From an uncultured Bacteroidales bacterium (GTDB lineage Bacteria; Bacteroidota; Bacteroidia; Bacteroidales; Muribaculaceae), in NCBI GenBank assembly GCA_947175585.1, contig CAMWNL010000018.1:1-10503 (forward strand): a stretch of 10,503 nt of DNA. Reading direction: 5' to 3'. The notes beneath the pieces are model-generated. The model was not told where the DNA came from. It was given only the letters and a program-made list of their open reading frames with translations, and did no database searches. Of the stretch, positions 1-6,800 are shown piece by piece. The position numbers and the translations under genes are program-made. Position 1 is the stretch's first letter; every line of letters starts with the position of its first letter.

Positions 1-332
1 GCATAAGACTCGGTTATAAAAAAATATATATATGCGGCGCCGACCATTCATGGATGCGCGACATAGCCGTCACGGATGACAATGTAGTTGTGTCGGGCAT
101 GACACATTATTATAAGGAAGCGGAGTCGGAAGTGAAACGCTCCCACACCGAATACCGCGGTTACCGTCTTCATCAGATAATCAACAGCTATTACGTAGCC
201 TTTCTGAGTTATCATAAAATCAGACGTTACGCCGACTCTGTCGGTGTAGAGATTATAAACTCCACGCCCGGCAGTTATATCGATGCTTTCAATCGTGCGC
301 CACTCTTCAGTCGTGAACCGAAGTGTCGTTGA
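1..332 (+). CDS. MptE-like (DUF115-type) protein, C-terminal fragment cut by the left window edge
   Basis: The frame read from position 3 is open back to the window edge and ends at TGA 330-332, giving 109 visible residues. The first in-frame ATG is at 54, but residues before it (GYKKIYICGADHSWM) look like real protein, so the true start lies outside the window. The pattern of a hydrophobic strand ending in G-A-D-H-S-W, a later H-Y-Y, and near the C-terminus a strand reading VEIINSTPGSYIDAF resembles the Rossmann-like core and tail of MptE-like/DUF115 proteins. In Bacteroidota these often occur in surface-polysaccharide loci. Family knowledge suggests a nucleotide- or sugar-linked role, but the archaeal founder is a pterin pyrophosphokinase, so substrate cannot be inferred. 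The assignment is from memory of motifs, not a search. A GT42-like sialyltransferase relative is the main alternative. The gene converges on the Crp-like gene and overlaps its 3' end by 26 bp. The AT-rich run at 18-33 is inside the reading frame (Y-K-K-I-Y-I) and is not needed as a promoter. Confidence 0.72.
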   Translation, partial: IRLGYKKIYICGADHSWMRDIAVTDDNVVVSGMTHYYKEAESEVKRSHTEYRGYRLHQIINSYYVAFLSYHKIRRYADSVGVEIINSTPGSYIDAFNRAPLFSREPKCR

Positions 333-1011
333 GTTTCGATTCAAGCAGATTGATGAGAGTGCGGCGGTCGACGATATCGATTTTAGTAGGACTATAAGTC
401 AGCAGACCGCGCTCTTTCATACTGTCGAGTGTCGCGATAAATGAACCGCGCGGCACACCGAAAAACGAGTATAGGTCGCGCTGACGACACTCGAGAGCGA
501 TGTCCTTACCGGTCGGCTGAGTGAGGGCGACAATCCAGAATGCGATTCGCTCCTCGATGCTTCCGGTAGTAAGCGCAAGCACACCGCTGACCGACTTCTG
601 AGCGTTCATTGACAAAAGATTCAGATAATTGAACATGAAGACTTCATCTGACTTTAAAATCTTCAGATAATCACTCTTTGCAATCTGCAAAATGCCGGTC
701 GGCTCGATAGCGGTGACAGTGCAGGGATAGTTAGTTGCACGGCCAAACAGATAGTCTGCTGCAATAACGTCGGGAGCATAGAGTGTCTGACTCACTTTGA
801 AACGACTGTCGGGATTGACAATCTTTGACCTCACACTACCGGAAATGATAAATTTAATGTGTGTGCAGGGTGCTCCGGCCTCGACGACAGTCTCGCCGGG
901 CAGATATTTCAGAAAATGAAACTTAGCCATACCGACTGTCTCGGCCATGCGATCGCGCGTAGCCCCACGGAACAAAGGCAGTTCCATCAATACATCAAAC
1001 ATGCTGTTCAT
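307..1011 (-). CDS. Crp/Fnr-family transcriptional regulator
   Basis: A 234-residue protein, the usual length for this family. Residues about 11-125 form a cyclic-nucleotide-binding-type beta-roll, opening with LPLF and containing the typical K-Y-L-P-G-E-T turn (35-41) and a F-I-I-S-G-S-V strand (54-60). Residues about 151-225 form a winged helix-turn-helix: E-E-R-I-A-F-W, then R-Q-R-D-L-Y-S-F-F-G-V-P-R-G-S-F (176-191) as the DNA-reading pair, followed by the wing. The phosphate-cassette segment (83-98) lacks the G-E and R-S/T pattern with which E. coli CRP holds cAMP. There is also no N-terminal cysteine cluster as in FNR. So it probably does not sense cAMP or use an iron-sulfur cluster; its ligand is unknown. 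M4 is an alternative start 9 nt downstream; no Shine-Dalgarno helps decide, as expected in Bacteroidota. Its targets are not evident. No TAnnTTTG box was found in its upstream gap. Confidence 0.93.
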   Translation of the reverse strand: MNSMFDVLMELPLFRGATRDRMAETVGMAKFHFLKYLPGETVVEAGAPCTHIKFIISGSVRSKIVNPDSRFKVSQTLYAPDVIAADYLFGRATNYPCTVTAIEPTGILQIAKSDYLKILKSDEVFMFNYLNLLSMNAQKSVSGVLALTTGSIEERIAFWIVALTQPTGKDIALECRQRDLYSFFGVPRGSFIATLDSMKERGLLTYSPTKIDIVDRRTLINLLESKLNDTSVHD

Positions 1012-1056
1012 ATATAATCGTCTTTTTTAATTCTGTCAACAAGTATTATAATTTAT

Positions 1057-1223
1057 TTAAAAGTATCTACTCAGCGAATGAATCTAATTGACTTTCAGTG
1101 AAATATCTGGACGCACCCTGGCCGGGTAAACATCTCTGCATATTTGATTGCAGGTGGACGCACCGGGGTGCGTCCCTACATTGTTAATCAACGCATTAAA
1201 AGGTATTTCTACGCTGAATGGAT
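1057..1223. repeat. Possible imperfect direct repeats flanking the REP-like palindrome
   Basis: Two stretches, about 1057-1085 and about 1196-1223, begin with TTAAAA, continue with (G)GTAT-T, and both contain a C-GC-GAATG-AT core. By eye they agree at roughly three quarters of positions with one 1-base gap. They lie in the same orientation on either side of the two GGACGCACC copies. They could be ends of a small decayed mobile repeat or chance similarity in AT-rich sequence. Confidence 0.3.
1156..1175. repeat. REP-like palindrome in the Crp/transporter intergenic gap
   Basis: The gap 1012-1253 (242 bp) holds no gene. Its clearest feature is a perfect inverted repeat with 9-bp arms (GGACGCACC and GGTGCGTCC) around a 2-bp centre; a realistic hairpin would have an 8-bp stem and 4-nt loop. 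A second copy of one arm, GGACGCACC, lies at 1109-1117 in the same orientation without its partner arm. The palindrome is GC-rich in an otherwise AT-rich gap. Similar GTAGGGACGCACC-type palindromes are, to my recollection, dispersed in Bacteroidota genomes, which would make this a REP/REPIN-type element. There is no T-run directly after the stem on either strand, so it is a poor fit to an intrinsic terminator, although it could still stabilise the transporter mRNA 3' end. Confidence 0.7.
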
Positions 1224-1253
1224 ACATTTAAAACAAGGCGAACGGCTTAAAGT

Positions 1254-2186
1254 TTATTGCCGCGAATCTCGACGCGTCTTAAAATAAATCTGAGCAGAGT
1301 TGATGGTATTTTGCCACAGTATATATGACGCCGGGCCGACAGATGAAATAGGGCTCAGGAAGTTAAGCGCCATCCAGATAGCCAGCACCGTGTTTTTCTG
1401 AGCCAAACCCTGTGCGCCTGCGACCGGATCTCCGAAGCGACGTCCGATTTTGCGTCCGATGATAAACTGAATTACACAGACAACAAGCGCGGCAACAGCA
1501 ATAGCAATCATCATCGGAACAGCTCCCGACGGCTCGCTCATCACGAAACTGACAGACTTGCCGACAACAATAATCAGAGAAACCGCCCAAATATAGAATG
1601 AAAGCGACTGATGGGTCGCCACCGCATGATGGACTTTTGGCGCTAACGCCTTAAGCAAGAAAGCTGTCAGCAAGGGCAATATTATCAGAGGACCCACCTT
1701 GGCACAGATTGTGGCGAAACCTTCAACAAAAGATACTCCACCGGTCAAGGATTCACCTCCCATATACTCAAAAAGGACGGGAGCCGTCAATGCCACGGCA
1801 ACATTACTGATAATCGAGTACATAGCCACTCTCGTCACCGAGCCGCCGAGCATGCCTGTAATCACCGGAGCGGCTGTAGCTGTCGGACAAAACACACAGA
1901 TAAACGCTCCTTCGGCGAGCGCAGCCGATACAGGCCTCAGAGCGAAGTAGACTCCGACACCACCGAGCAACTGCACACCCAGAAGAATCCACGACAGTCG
2001 GCCGAATTTCAGATCACGCGGATTTACCTTACAAAAGGTGATGAGCAACATAATGAATATCAGATATGGAGCCAGAAACTGGACTGACTCAATGGCCGAA
2101 TGGAAAATCATGCCAATAACCATAGCTATCGGTAGCATCCACGGCTTAATCATCTGACGGAAATGGGCAATATTCATATCTTTCAC
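1254..2186 (-). CDS. Bile acid:sodium symporter (BASS) family membrane transporter
   Basis: A 310-residue, strongly hydrophobic protein with about nine or ten membrane segments, the usual size and topology for the BASS superfamily. Two segments match the family's discontinuous helices: C-P-T-A-T-A-A-P-V-I-T-G (100-111), followed by a small-residue helix, and G-A-Q-G-L-A-Q-K-N-T-V-L-A (257-269), corresponding to the QN-x-x-LA sodium/substrate site of bacterial ASBT homologues. Here the Q and N are separated by Lys (Q263-K264-N265), so the site is not canonical. It should act in the inner membrane as a sodium-coupled importer of an organic anion. The real substrate cannot be read from sequence; bile acids are only one of many in this family, alongside pantoate, pyruvate and thiazole compounds. 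It ends with a basic cytoplasmic tail. M4 (position 2177) is an alternative start. It lies 65 bp downstream of the RecA-like gene on the same strand but has its own candidate -7 box. Confidence 0.9.
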   Translation of the reverse strand: MKDMNIAHFRQMIKPWMLPIAMVIGMIFHSAIESVQFLAPYLIFIMLLITFCKVNPRDLKFGRLSWILLGVQLLGGVGVYFALRPVSAALAEGAFICVFCPTATAAPVITGMLGGSVTRVAMYSIISNVAVALTAPVLFEYMGGESLTGGVSFVEGFATICAKVGPLIILPLLTAFLLKALAPKVHHAVATHQSLSFYIWAVSLIIVVGKSVSFVMSEPSGAVPMMIAIAVAALVVCVIQFIIGRKIGRRFGDPVAGAQGLAQKNTVLAIWMALNFLSPISSVGPASYILWQNTINSAQIYFKTRRDSRQ

Positions 2187-2200
2187 ACAAAATTAATGTG

Positions 2201-2208
2201 CAAAGTTA
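2201..2208 (-). promoter_or_regulatory. Candidate Bacteroidota -7 box (TAACTTTG) for the BASS transporter
   Basis: Read on the minus strand, this is TAACTTTG, an exact match to the Bacteroidota -7 consensus TAnnTTTG. It lies 14 nt upstream of the annotated ATG, which would give a very short 5' leader, and 23 nt upstream of the alternative ATG at 2177. No convincing -33 TTTG/TTG is present at the usual 19-21-nt spacing, so this rests on one box. Confidence 0.45.
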
Positions 2209-2251
2209 AGCAAATTTTGGGGAACGGGGTCTAAAAATCAATACAAGGCTT

Positions 2252-2920
2252 TCAGCGTTTGGCCATGCGTCGACTCAAAGCCCGTCGTTGCTGACGTGTC
2301 ATCGTAAGCAATGCTCCGGTCTGAGGTTTTTCAGGACTATCCGCACGACTGCTCTCCGCACCACAGGCGCCATCAGATTCTTCGGCCTGAACCGTGATTT
2401 CAGACGCCGCAAGCGCCAAAAGAGAATTGTTGACCGACTTGGTCGAATCATCAGCTATGACAAGGAGCGAGAGTCTGCACTTGACCTGGAGGGCGACCAG
2501 GCGCTTCATGATGTAGGCCACTGACCCATTCCGGCCGAAAGACAAAGCGGCAATGCGACTTACCGAATCAATGACGAAGGTGCGGATAGACGTTGTACGT
2601 ACAGCGTGCTCGATGGCGTTGAATATCAGGTCGGCATAGTCTGTCTTATCGTCGATCGACTCAAACTCGGGATTATAGACAAACAAGTTATCAGACTCTG
2701 CCTTACGGTTATTAAGTCTGCCCTCGGCATTGACATAGAGCACATTGCGACCCTTGGCTGCTATTTCATCAGCAATAGACAGAGCCAAACCTGTCTTATC
2801 GAGCTCGCGCGGCGCGTGAAGCAACGCGGTTGAGCCTTCTTTCCAAAGATTTCTGTAAAGGCTGACAGACTTATCCGGTTCGTTAAAGAGTTTCTTGGCG
2901 GCAATAAAATCGTAGTTCAT
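2252..2920 (-). CDS. RecA-fold ATPase-like protein with degenerate Walker A motif
   Basis: A 222-residue protein with a RecA/DnaB/KaiC-type core. Residues 30-50 have the strand-loop-helix of a P-loop, but the loop reads A-P-R-E-L-D-K-T (36-43) where GxxxxGK[ST] is expected: Lys42 and Thr43 remain, while the Gly before Lys is Asp41. Next come N-V-L-Y-V-N-A-E (59-66), where RecA/DnaB-like enzymes carry their catalytic Glu on a Y-x-x-x-E strand, a Walker B-like strand F-V-I-D-S (115-119), and L-S-L-L-V-I-A-D-D, which resembles the sensor strand. After about residue 178 comes a low-complexity acidic/Ser stretch, then a basic tail T-R-Q-Q-R-R-A-L-S-R-R-M-A-K-R that could touch nucleic acid. I infer a DNA- or RNA-linked ATPase-like protein, possibly with weak or no hydrolysis. 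The specific role is unknown and I assign no gene name. It is transcribed divergently from ruvA. That RuvA processes recombination junctions is suggestive but is not evidence of shared function. Confidence 0.75.
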   Translation of the reverse strand: MNYDFIAAKKLFNEPDKSVSLYRNLWKEGSTALLHAPRELDKTGLALSIADEIAAKGRNVLYVNAEGRLNNRKAESDNLFVYNPEFESIDDKTDYADLIFNAIEHAVRTTSIRTFVIDSVSRIAALSFGRNGSVAYIMKRLVALQVKCRLSLLVIADDSTKSVNNSLLALAASEITVQAEESDGACGAESSRADSPEKPQTGALLTMTRQQRRALSRRMAKR

Positions 2921-3004
2921 AGTAAAATTATTAAAAAGTGGAAAATGGAAATTGAAAAATACACACTACTGTCTTGTCATGGCATTAAGCACGATTGACA
3001 GATG

Positions 3005-3012
3005 CAAAATTA
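3005..3012 (-). promoter_or_regulatory. Candidate -7 box (TAATTTTG) for the RecA-like gene
   Basis: On the minus strand this reads TAATTTTG, matching TAnnTTTG. It lies 84 nt upstream of the ATG at 2920. No TTTG at the expected -33 spacing was found; the nearest, CAAA on the plus strand at 3046-3049, is too far away. An AT-rich inverted repeat at 3018-3035 sits where the -33 region would be. The -7 consensus is short and chance matches are expected in AT-rich DNA. Confidence 0.35.
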
Positions 3013-3017
3013 CATCA

Positions 3018-3035
3018 TAAAATCGCATGATTTTA
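3018..3035. repeat. Short inverted repeat TAAAATC-GCAT-GATTTTA (possible operator)
   Basis: This is a perfect inverted repeat with 7-bp arms and a 4-bp spacer in the divergent region between the RecA-like gene and ruvA. It lies just upstream of the candidate -7 box of the RecA-like gene. Symmetry of this size suits a dimeric regulator; the stem is too AT-rich to be a strong hairpin and it is not followed by a T-run. The Crp-like protein encoded nearby is one conceivable binder, but nothing in the sequence links them. Confidence 0.35.
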
Positions 3036-3174
3036 CGCTAAATTGCAAACGCGTACAATTTAACATATTCCTATTTTACAGAAATCTCTGACACAAACTG
3101 CCTTAACCGGCATTTTTTGATTAGTAAAAAATCAGACTTTAACTATCAAAAGATGTAAATCCGAGTTTTTGTCG

Positions 3175-3182
3175 TAACTTTG
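3175..3182 (+). promoter_or_regulatory. Candidate -7 box (TAACTTTG) for ruvA-sprA
   Basis: TAACTTTG is an exact match to the Bacteroidota -7 consensus and is identical to the box before the BASS gene. It ends 23 nt before the ruvA ATG at 3206, giving an expected leader of roughly 15-20 nt. No clear TTTG was seen 19-21 nt upstream. No other TAnnTTTG lies between ruvA and sprA, so this may drive both genes. Confidence 0.6.
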
Positions 3183-3205
3183 CTTCATAAATAAGATAAT
3201 TGACA

Positions 3206-3790
3206 ATGATAGATTATATTAAGGGTAAGCTTGCATCGCTTAATCCGGCAGAGGCCGTGGTCGAGACCGCCGGCGGTGTGGGTTATTCGTTGCAGATAAG
3301 TCTCGCAACGTTCTCAAAATTAGAAGGCAAAAGCGAAGTGAAACTTCTGGTCCATGAAACAATCAGAGAAGACGCATGGACTCTCTACGGCTTCATTGAC
3401 GAAAGCGAGCGCGAAGTGTTCAGACAACTTATCGGTGTGTCAGGCGTAGGAGCATCGACAGCGCGCATGATACTGTCGGCACTTTCAGCCGAAGAACTGT
3501 CGGTCGTCATCTCGACTTCTGATATCAAACGGCTCAAAAGCGTGAAGGGTGTCGGAGCAAAAACGGCGGAACGCATAATAGTTGACCTACGCGATAAAAT
3601 AAAAGCACCCGACACTACGTTAATTATACAATCGCCGGCGACGTCAGAGGCATTTGACGAAGCGCTCGCGGCACTGACCATGCTCGGGTTTACAGCGGCA
3701 CAGAGCCGCAAAGTGTTGAAAAAACTTTTTGATGAAGACCCGACGCTCAAAGTCGAAACCGCTATACGCAAAGCTCTGCCACTGATGTAA
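3206..3790 (+). CDS. ruvA: Holliday junction branch migration protein RuvA
   Basis: A 194-residue protein, close to the E. coli length of 203. RuvA tetramers bind the four-way Holliday junction and load RuvB hexamers, which drive branch migration before RuvC cleavage. Residues 1-63 are the OB-fold domain, with G-G-V-G-Y at 23-27 and the acidic pin R-E-D-A at 54-57; E55 and D56 fall at the same numbers as in E. coli RuvA. Two helix-hairpin-helix motifs follow: G-V-S-G-V-G at 77-82 and V-K-G-V-G-A-K-T-A-E-R at 113-123. A linker from about 132-145 joins the small C-terminal domain that contacts RuvB (E-A-L-A-A-L-T-M-L-G-F onward). An in-frame TTG at 3200 would add two residues. ATG 3206 is preferred because M-I-D-Y-I-K-G aligns with the family N-terminus M-I-G-R-L-R-G and ATG is the stronger start. 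sprA follows after 56 bp; ruvB and ruvC are not in the window. Confidence 0.98.
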   Translation: MIDYIKGKLASLNPAEAVVETAGGVGYSLQISLATFSKLEGKSEVKLLVHETIREDAWTLYGFIDESEREVFRQLIGVSGVGASTARMILSALSAEELSVVISTSDIKRLKSVKGVGAKTAERIIVDLRDKIKAPDTTLIIQSPATSEAFDEALAALTMLGFTAAQSRKVLKKLFDEDPTLKVETAIRKALPLM

Positions 3791-3846
3791 TATCCGACGA
3801 CCAAGCGGTTGCCGTCAACTATCACCCGGCCTGCCAAGGTCAACAA

Positions 3847-6800
3847 ATGGAAAAAGGAACAACGAAAAAACGACATAAATCAAGACTGAGCTCGCTGCTG
3901 CCTGTCGCTGCAGCGGCCTTTGTCGCGTTTGTCCCTTTTCTCGCTCCGGGTCAGCAAGCGCGCGACGGTAAAATGCCGCCCCCGGCTCCGGCCTCATACG
4001 CTCCTGCAGCAAAGTTTGTGTCAGAAGCCGACTCCATAATCCTGCCAATGGGAGCTACGCAGACTGTGCCGGAAACATACGAACAACTTATGGCCGACGA
4101 ACTCGGCTATGATCTGGAAACGCCGTCAAACGTCGTGACAACGGCCGAATATGACCCGGAGACAGGATGCTACATTGTACGCACGCGCGTGGGAGAGTTT
4201 GACATCGCAACGCCATTCATGCTGACACCGGCTCAGTATCAAAACTGGCAGTTCCGCCGGTCAATGCAGCAATATTATCGCGAACGTAATCTCGCGCAGG
4301 TCACCGATAAGGAAAAAGAACCGTTCAATGTGCTCGATATGAACTTCGCACTCGGACCGCTCGAAAAGATTTTCGGCCCCGGCGGTGTGCAACTCAAAAC
4401 CCAGGGATCGGTGCAGGTTGCGATGGGCATAAAGAGCAACAAGACCGACAACCCGGCGCTGCCGCTGTCGTCGCGCAGAAAGACATATTTTGACTTCGAC
4501 CAGAAAGTGCAGGCGACAATCAACGCTTCGGTCGGCGACCGCATGAAGTTCAACATGACCTATAACACTGATGCGACCTTTGATTTTGACTCCAAAAATC
4601 TAAAACTTGCCTACGAAGGCAAAGAGGACGACATCGTGAAGAATATCGAAGCCGGCAATGTGTCTCTGACAACCGGCTCGTCACTAATCCGAGGCAGCAC
4701 GGCGCTCTTCGGTATCAAGACAAAACTTCAGTTCGGCAAACTGACAGCGACAGCTCTCGTTTCTCAGCAAAATTCAGAGTCAAAATCAGTCAGCTCGAAG
4801 GGCGGCGTCCAGACGACCAAATTCTCAATCTCGGCCGACCAGTATGATCAGAACCGCCACTTCTTCCTCAGCCATTATTTCCGCAACAACTACGACCGTT
4901 TTGCGTCAAGACTGCCCTATGTGTCATCGGGCATAAAAATCACCCGTATCGAGGTGTGGGTGACAAATAAGAACAGCAATTTCGCTGAGTCGCGAAACTT
5001 CGTGGCGTTCATGGACCTCGGCGAAAACAGTGACCTCGCCTCAGACCACTGGACAGTCAACCCCGCCCAGGACATACCGTCAAACTCGTCAAACGACCTG
5101 CTCTCAACCATCAAGGACCAATATCCCGACGCCCGAAACATCAACATGGTCACTCAGGCGCTCGAACCGCTCAACGCATACGGCATAGAAGGCGGCCGCG
5201 ACTTCGAGAAGGTCGAAAGTGCCCGTCTGCTCAACGCCAACGAGTATACGCTCAACTCAACCCTCGGCTATATCTCGGTCAAGAGCGCGCTGAACTCTGA
5301 TGAAGTTCTGGCCGTGGCATACGAATATACCTACGGCGGCAAGGTGTATCAGGTCGGTGAATTCTCGGGAGACATCACCTCCACCGACCAGTCGCTATAT
5401 CTTAAAATGCTGAAAGGCACTACGTCCACGCCTCACCTGCCGGCGTGGAAGCTCATGATGAAAAACGTCTACTCTATCGGTGGCAACCAGATACAGAAAA
5501 ACAACTTCAAGATGCAAGTCAAGTATCTGAGCGATACCACAGGTACGGAGATCAACTATCTGCCGGTGCCCGGTCTCAACAATCAGTCGCTGCTCCAGGT
5601 GATGAACCTTGACCGCATCGACAACAACGAGGAGTCAAACCCCGACGGATTCTTTGACTTTATCGAGGGCTACACCGTGCTGTCACAGTCAGGAAAGATC
5701 ATCTTCCCCGTCGCCGAACCTTTCGGTCAGCATCTCGCGGCCAAAATCAATAATCCGGCGCTCGCCGAGCAATATGTCTATCAGGAACTCTATGATTCGA
5801 CTCTCGTCGTGGCCCGGCAGATTGCCAACAAAAACAAATTTGTGCTAACCGGTGAATACCAGGCTTCGTCAGGGTCGCAGATAAGACTCAACGCGATGAA
5901 TGTGCCGCGAGGATCGGTAATCGTAATGGCCGGCGGTGTGCAGCTCGTCGAAAACTCGGATTACACGGTTGACTATGCGATGGGTATCGTCACCATCACC
6001 AACCAATCGATAATCGACTCAGGTCAAAGCATCAGCGTGACCCTCGAAAACCAGTCGATGTTCTCTACCCAACGTAAAAATCTGCTCGGTCTCGACCTGC
6101 AATATCAATTCAACAAGAATCTCAATGTCGGTGCAACAGTGCTCCATTTCTCTGAAAAAGCGCTCACCGAGAAAGTTAATATCGGCGATGAGGTGGTCAA
6201 TAACTCGATGCTCGGATTCAACCTCAGCTATAACTCAGATTTTATGTGGCTGACAAATCTCGTGAACAAGATTCCGACTGTCAACGCCACCCAGCCGTCT
6301 CATCTGAGTCTCACAGCCGAATATGCCCAACTCATACCCCATGCACAGAAATCCGGCTCAAACCGCGGCTCAAGCTACGTCGATGATTTCGAATCAACCC
6401 AGACCGGCATAGACCTCCGGTCGCCCTACTCATGGTTTCTCGCTTCGACCCCCTACGAACCGGGCAATGACGCTCTCTTCCCGGAGGCAGCGTTGAGCGA
6501 CAACGTCGATTATGGTAAAAACCGCGCGTTGCTCAACTGGTACTATATCGACCGAATGTTTACACAGCGTAACTCCTCACTCGCCCCGGGCTATATCAAG
6601 AGCGACCTCGCCCAGCTGTCCAATCCTTATGTGCGCGAAGTGACGTCACGCGAAATATTTCCCGGCCGTCAGCTCAACTACGGTGAATCACCGCTGATCC
6701 AGACACTCAACCTGTCGTTCTACCCGACTGAGCGCGGACCGTATAACCTCGACGCCGATGACATTGACGACAGAGGCAATCTGCTGCACCCCGAAAAACG

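Noticed and set aside
18..33. AT-rich run resembling a promoter
   Set aside because: It lies inside a reading frame that encodes a plausible beta strand and has no TAnnTTTG match.
48..344. Open minus-strand frame of 98 residues overlapping the left-edge gene and the Crp 3' end
   Set aside because: It is antisense to the plus-strand frame that carries family-like motifs and extends to the window edge. Its own sequence shows no recognisable domain and its start lies inside the Crp coding region.
1235..1248. Possible terminator hairpin (AAGCCGTTCGCCTT on the minus strand) followed by TTGTTTT after the BASS stop
   Set aside because: The stem has a C-C mismatch and only three outer base pairs with a poor loop, so it would not be stable; the following T-run is interrupted.
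3102..3121. TGCC-TTAACC-GGCA hairpin followed by TTTTTT on the plus strand
   Set aside because: The stem is only 4 bp and no plus-strand gene lies upstream for it to terminate.
3200..3205. TTG codon as the ruvA start
   Set aside because: ATG at 3206 aligns with the conserved RuvA N-terminus; the TTG would only add Met-Thr and has no ribosome-binding support.
3385..3876. 163-residue minus-strand open frame across ruvA
   Set aside because: It is antisense to a clear ruvA. Its Ser-rich composition is what the complement of this coding sequence would give.
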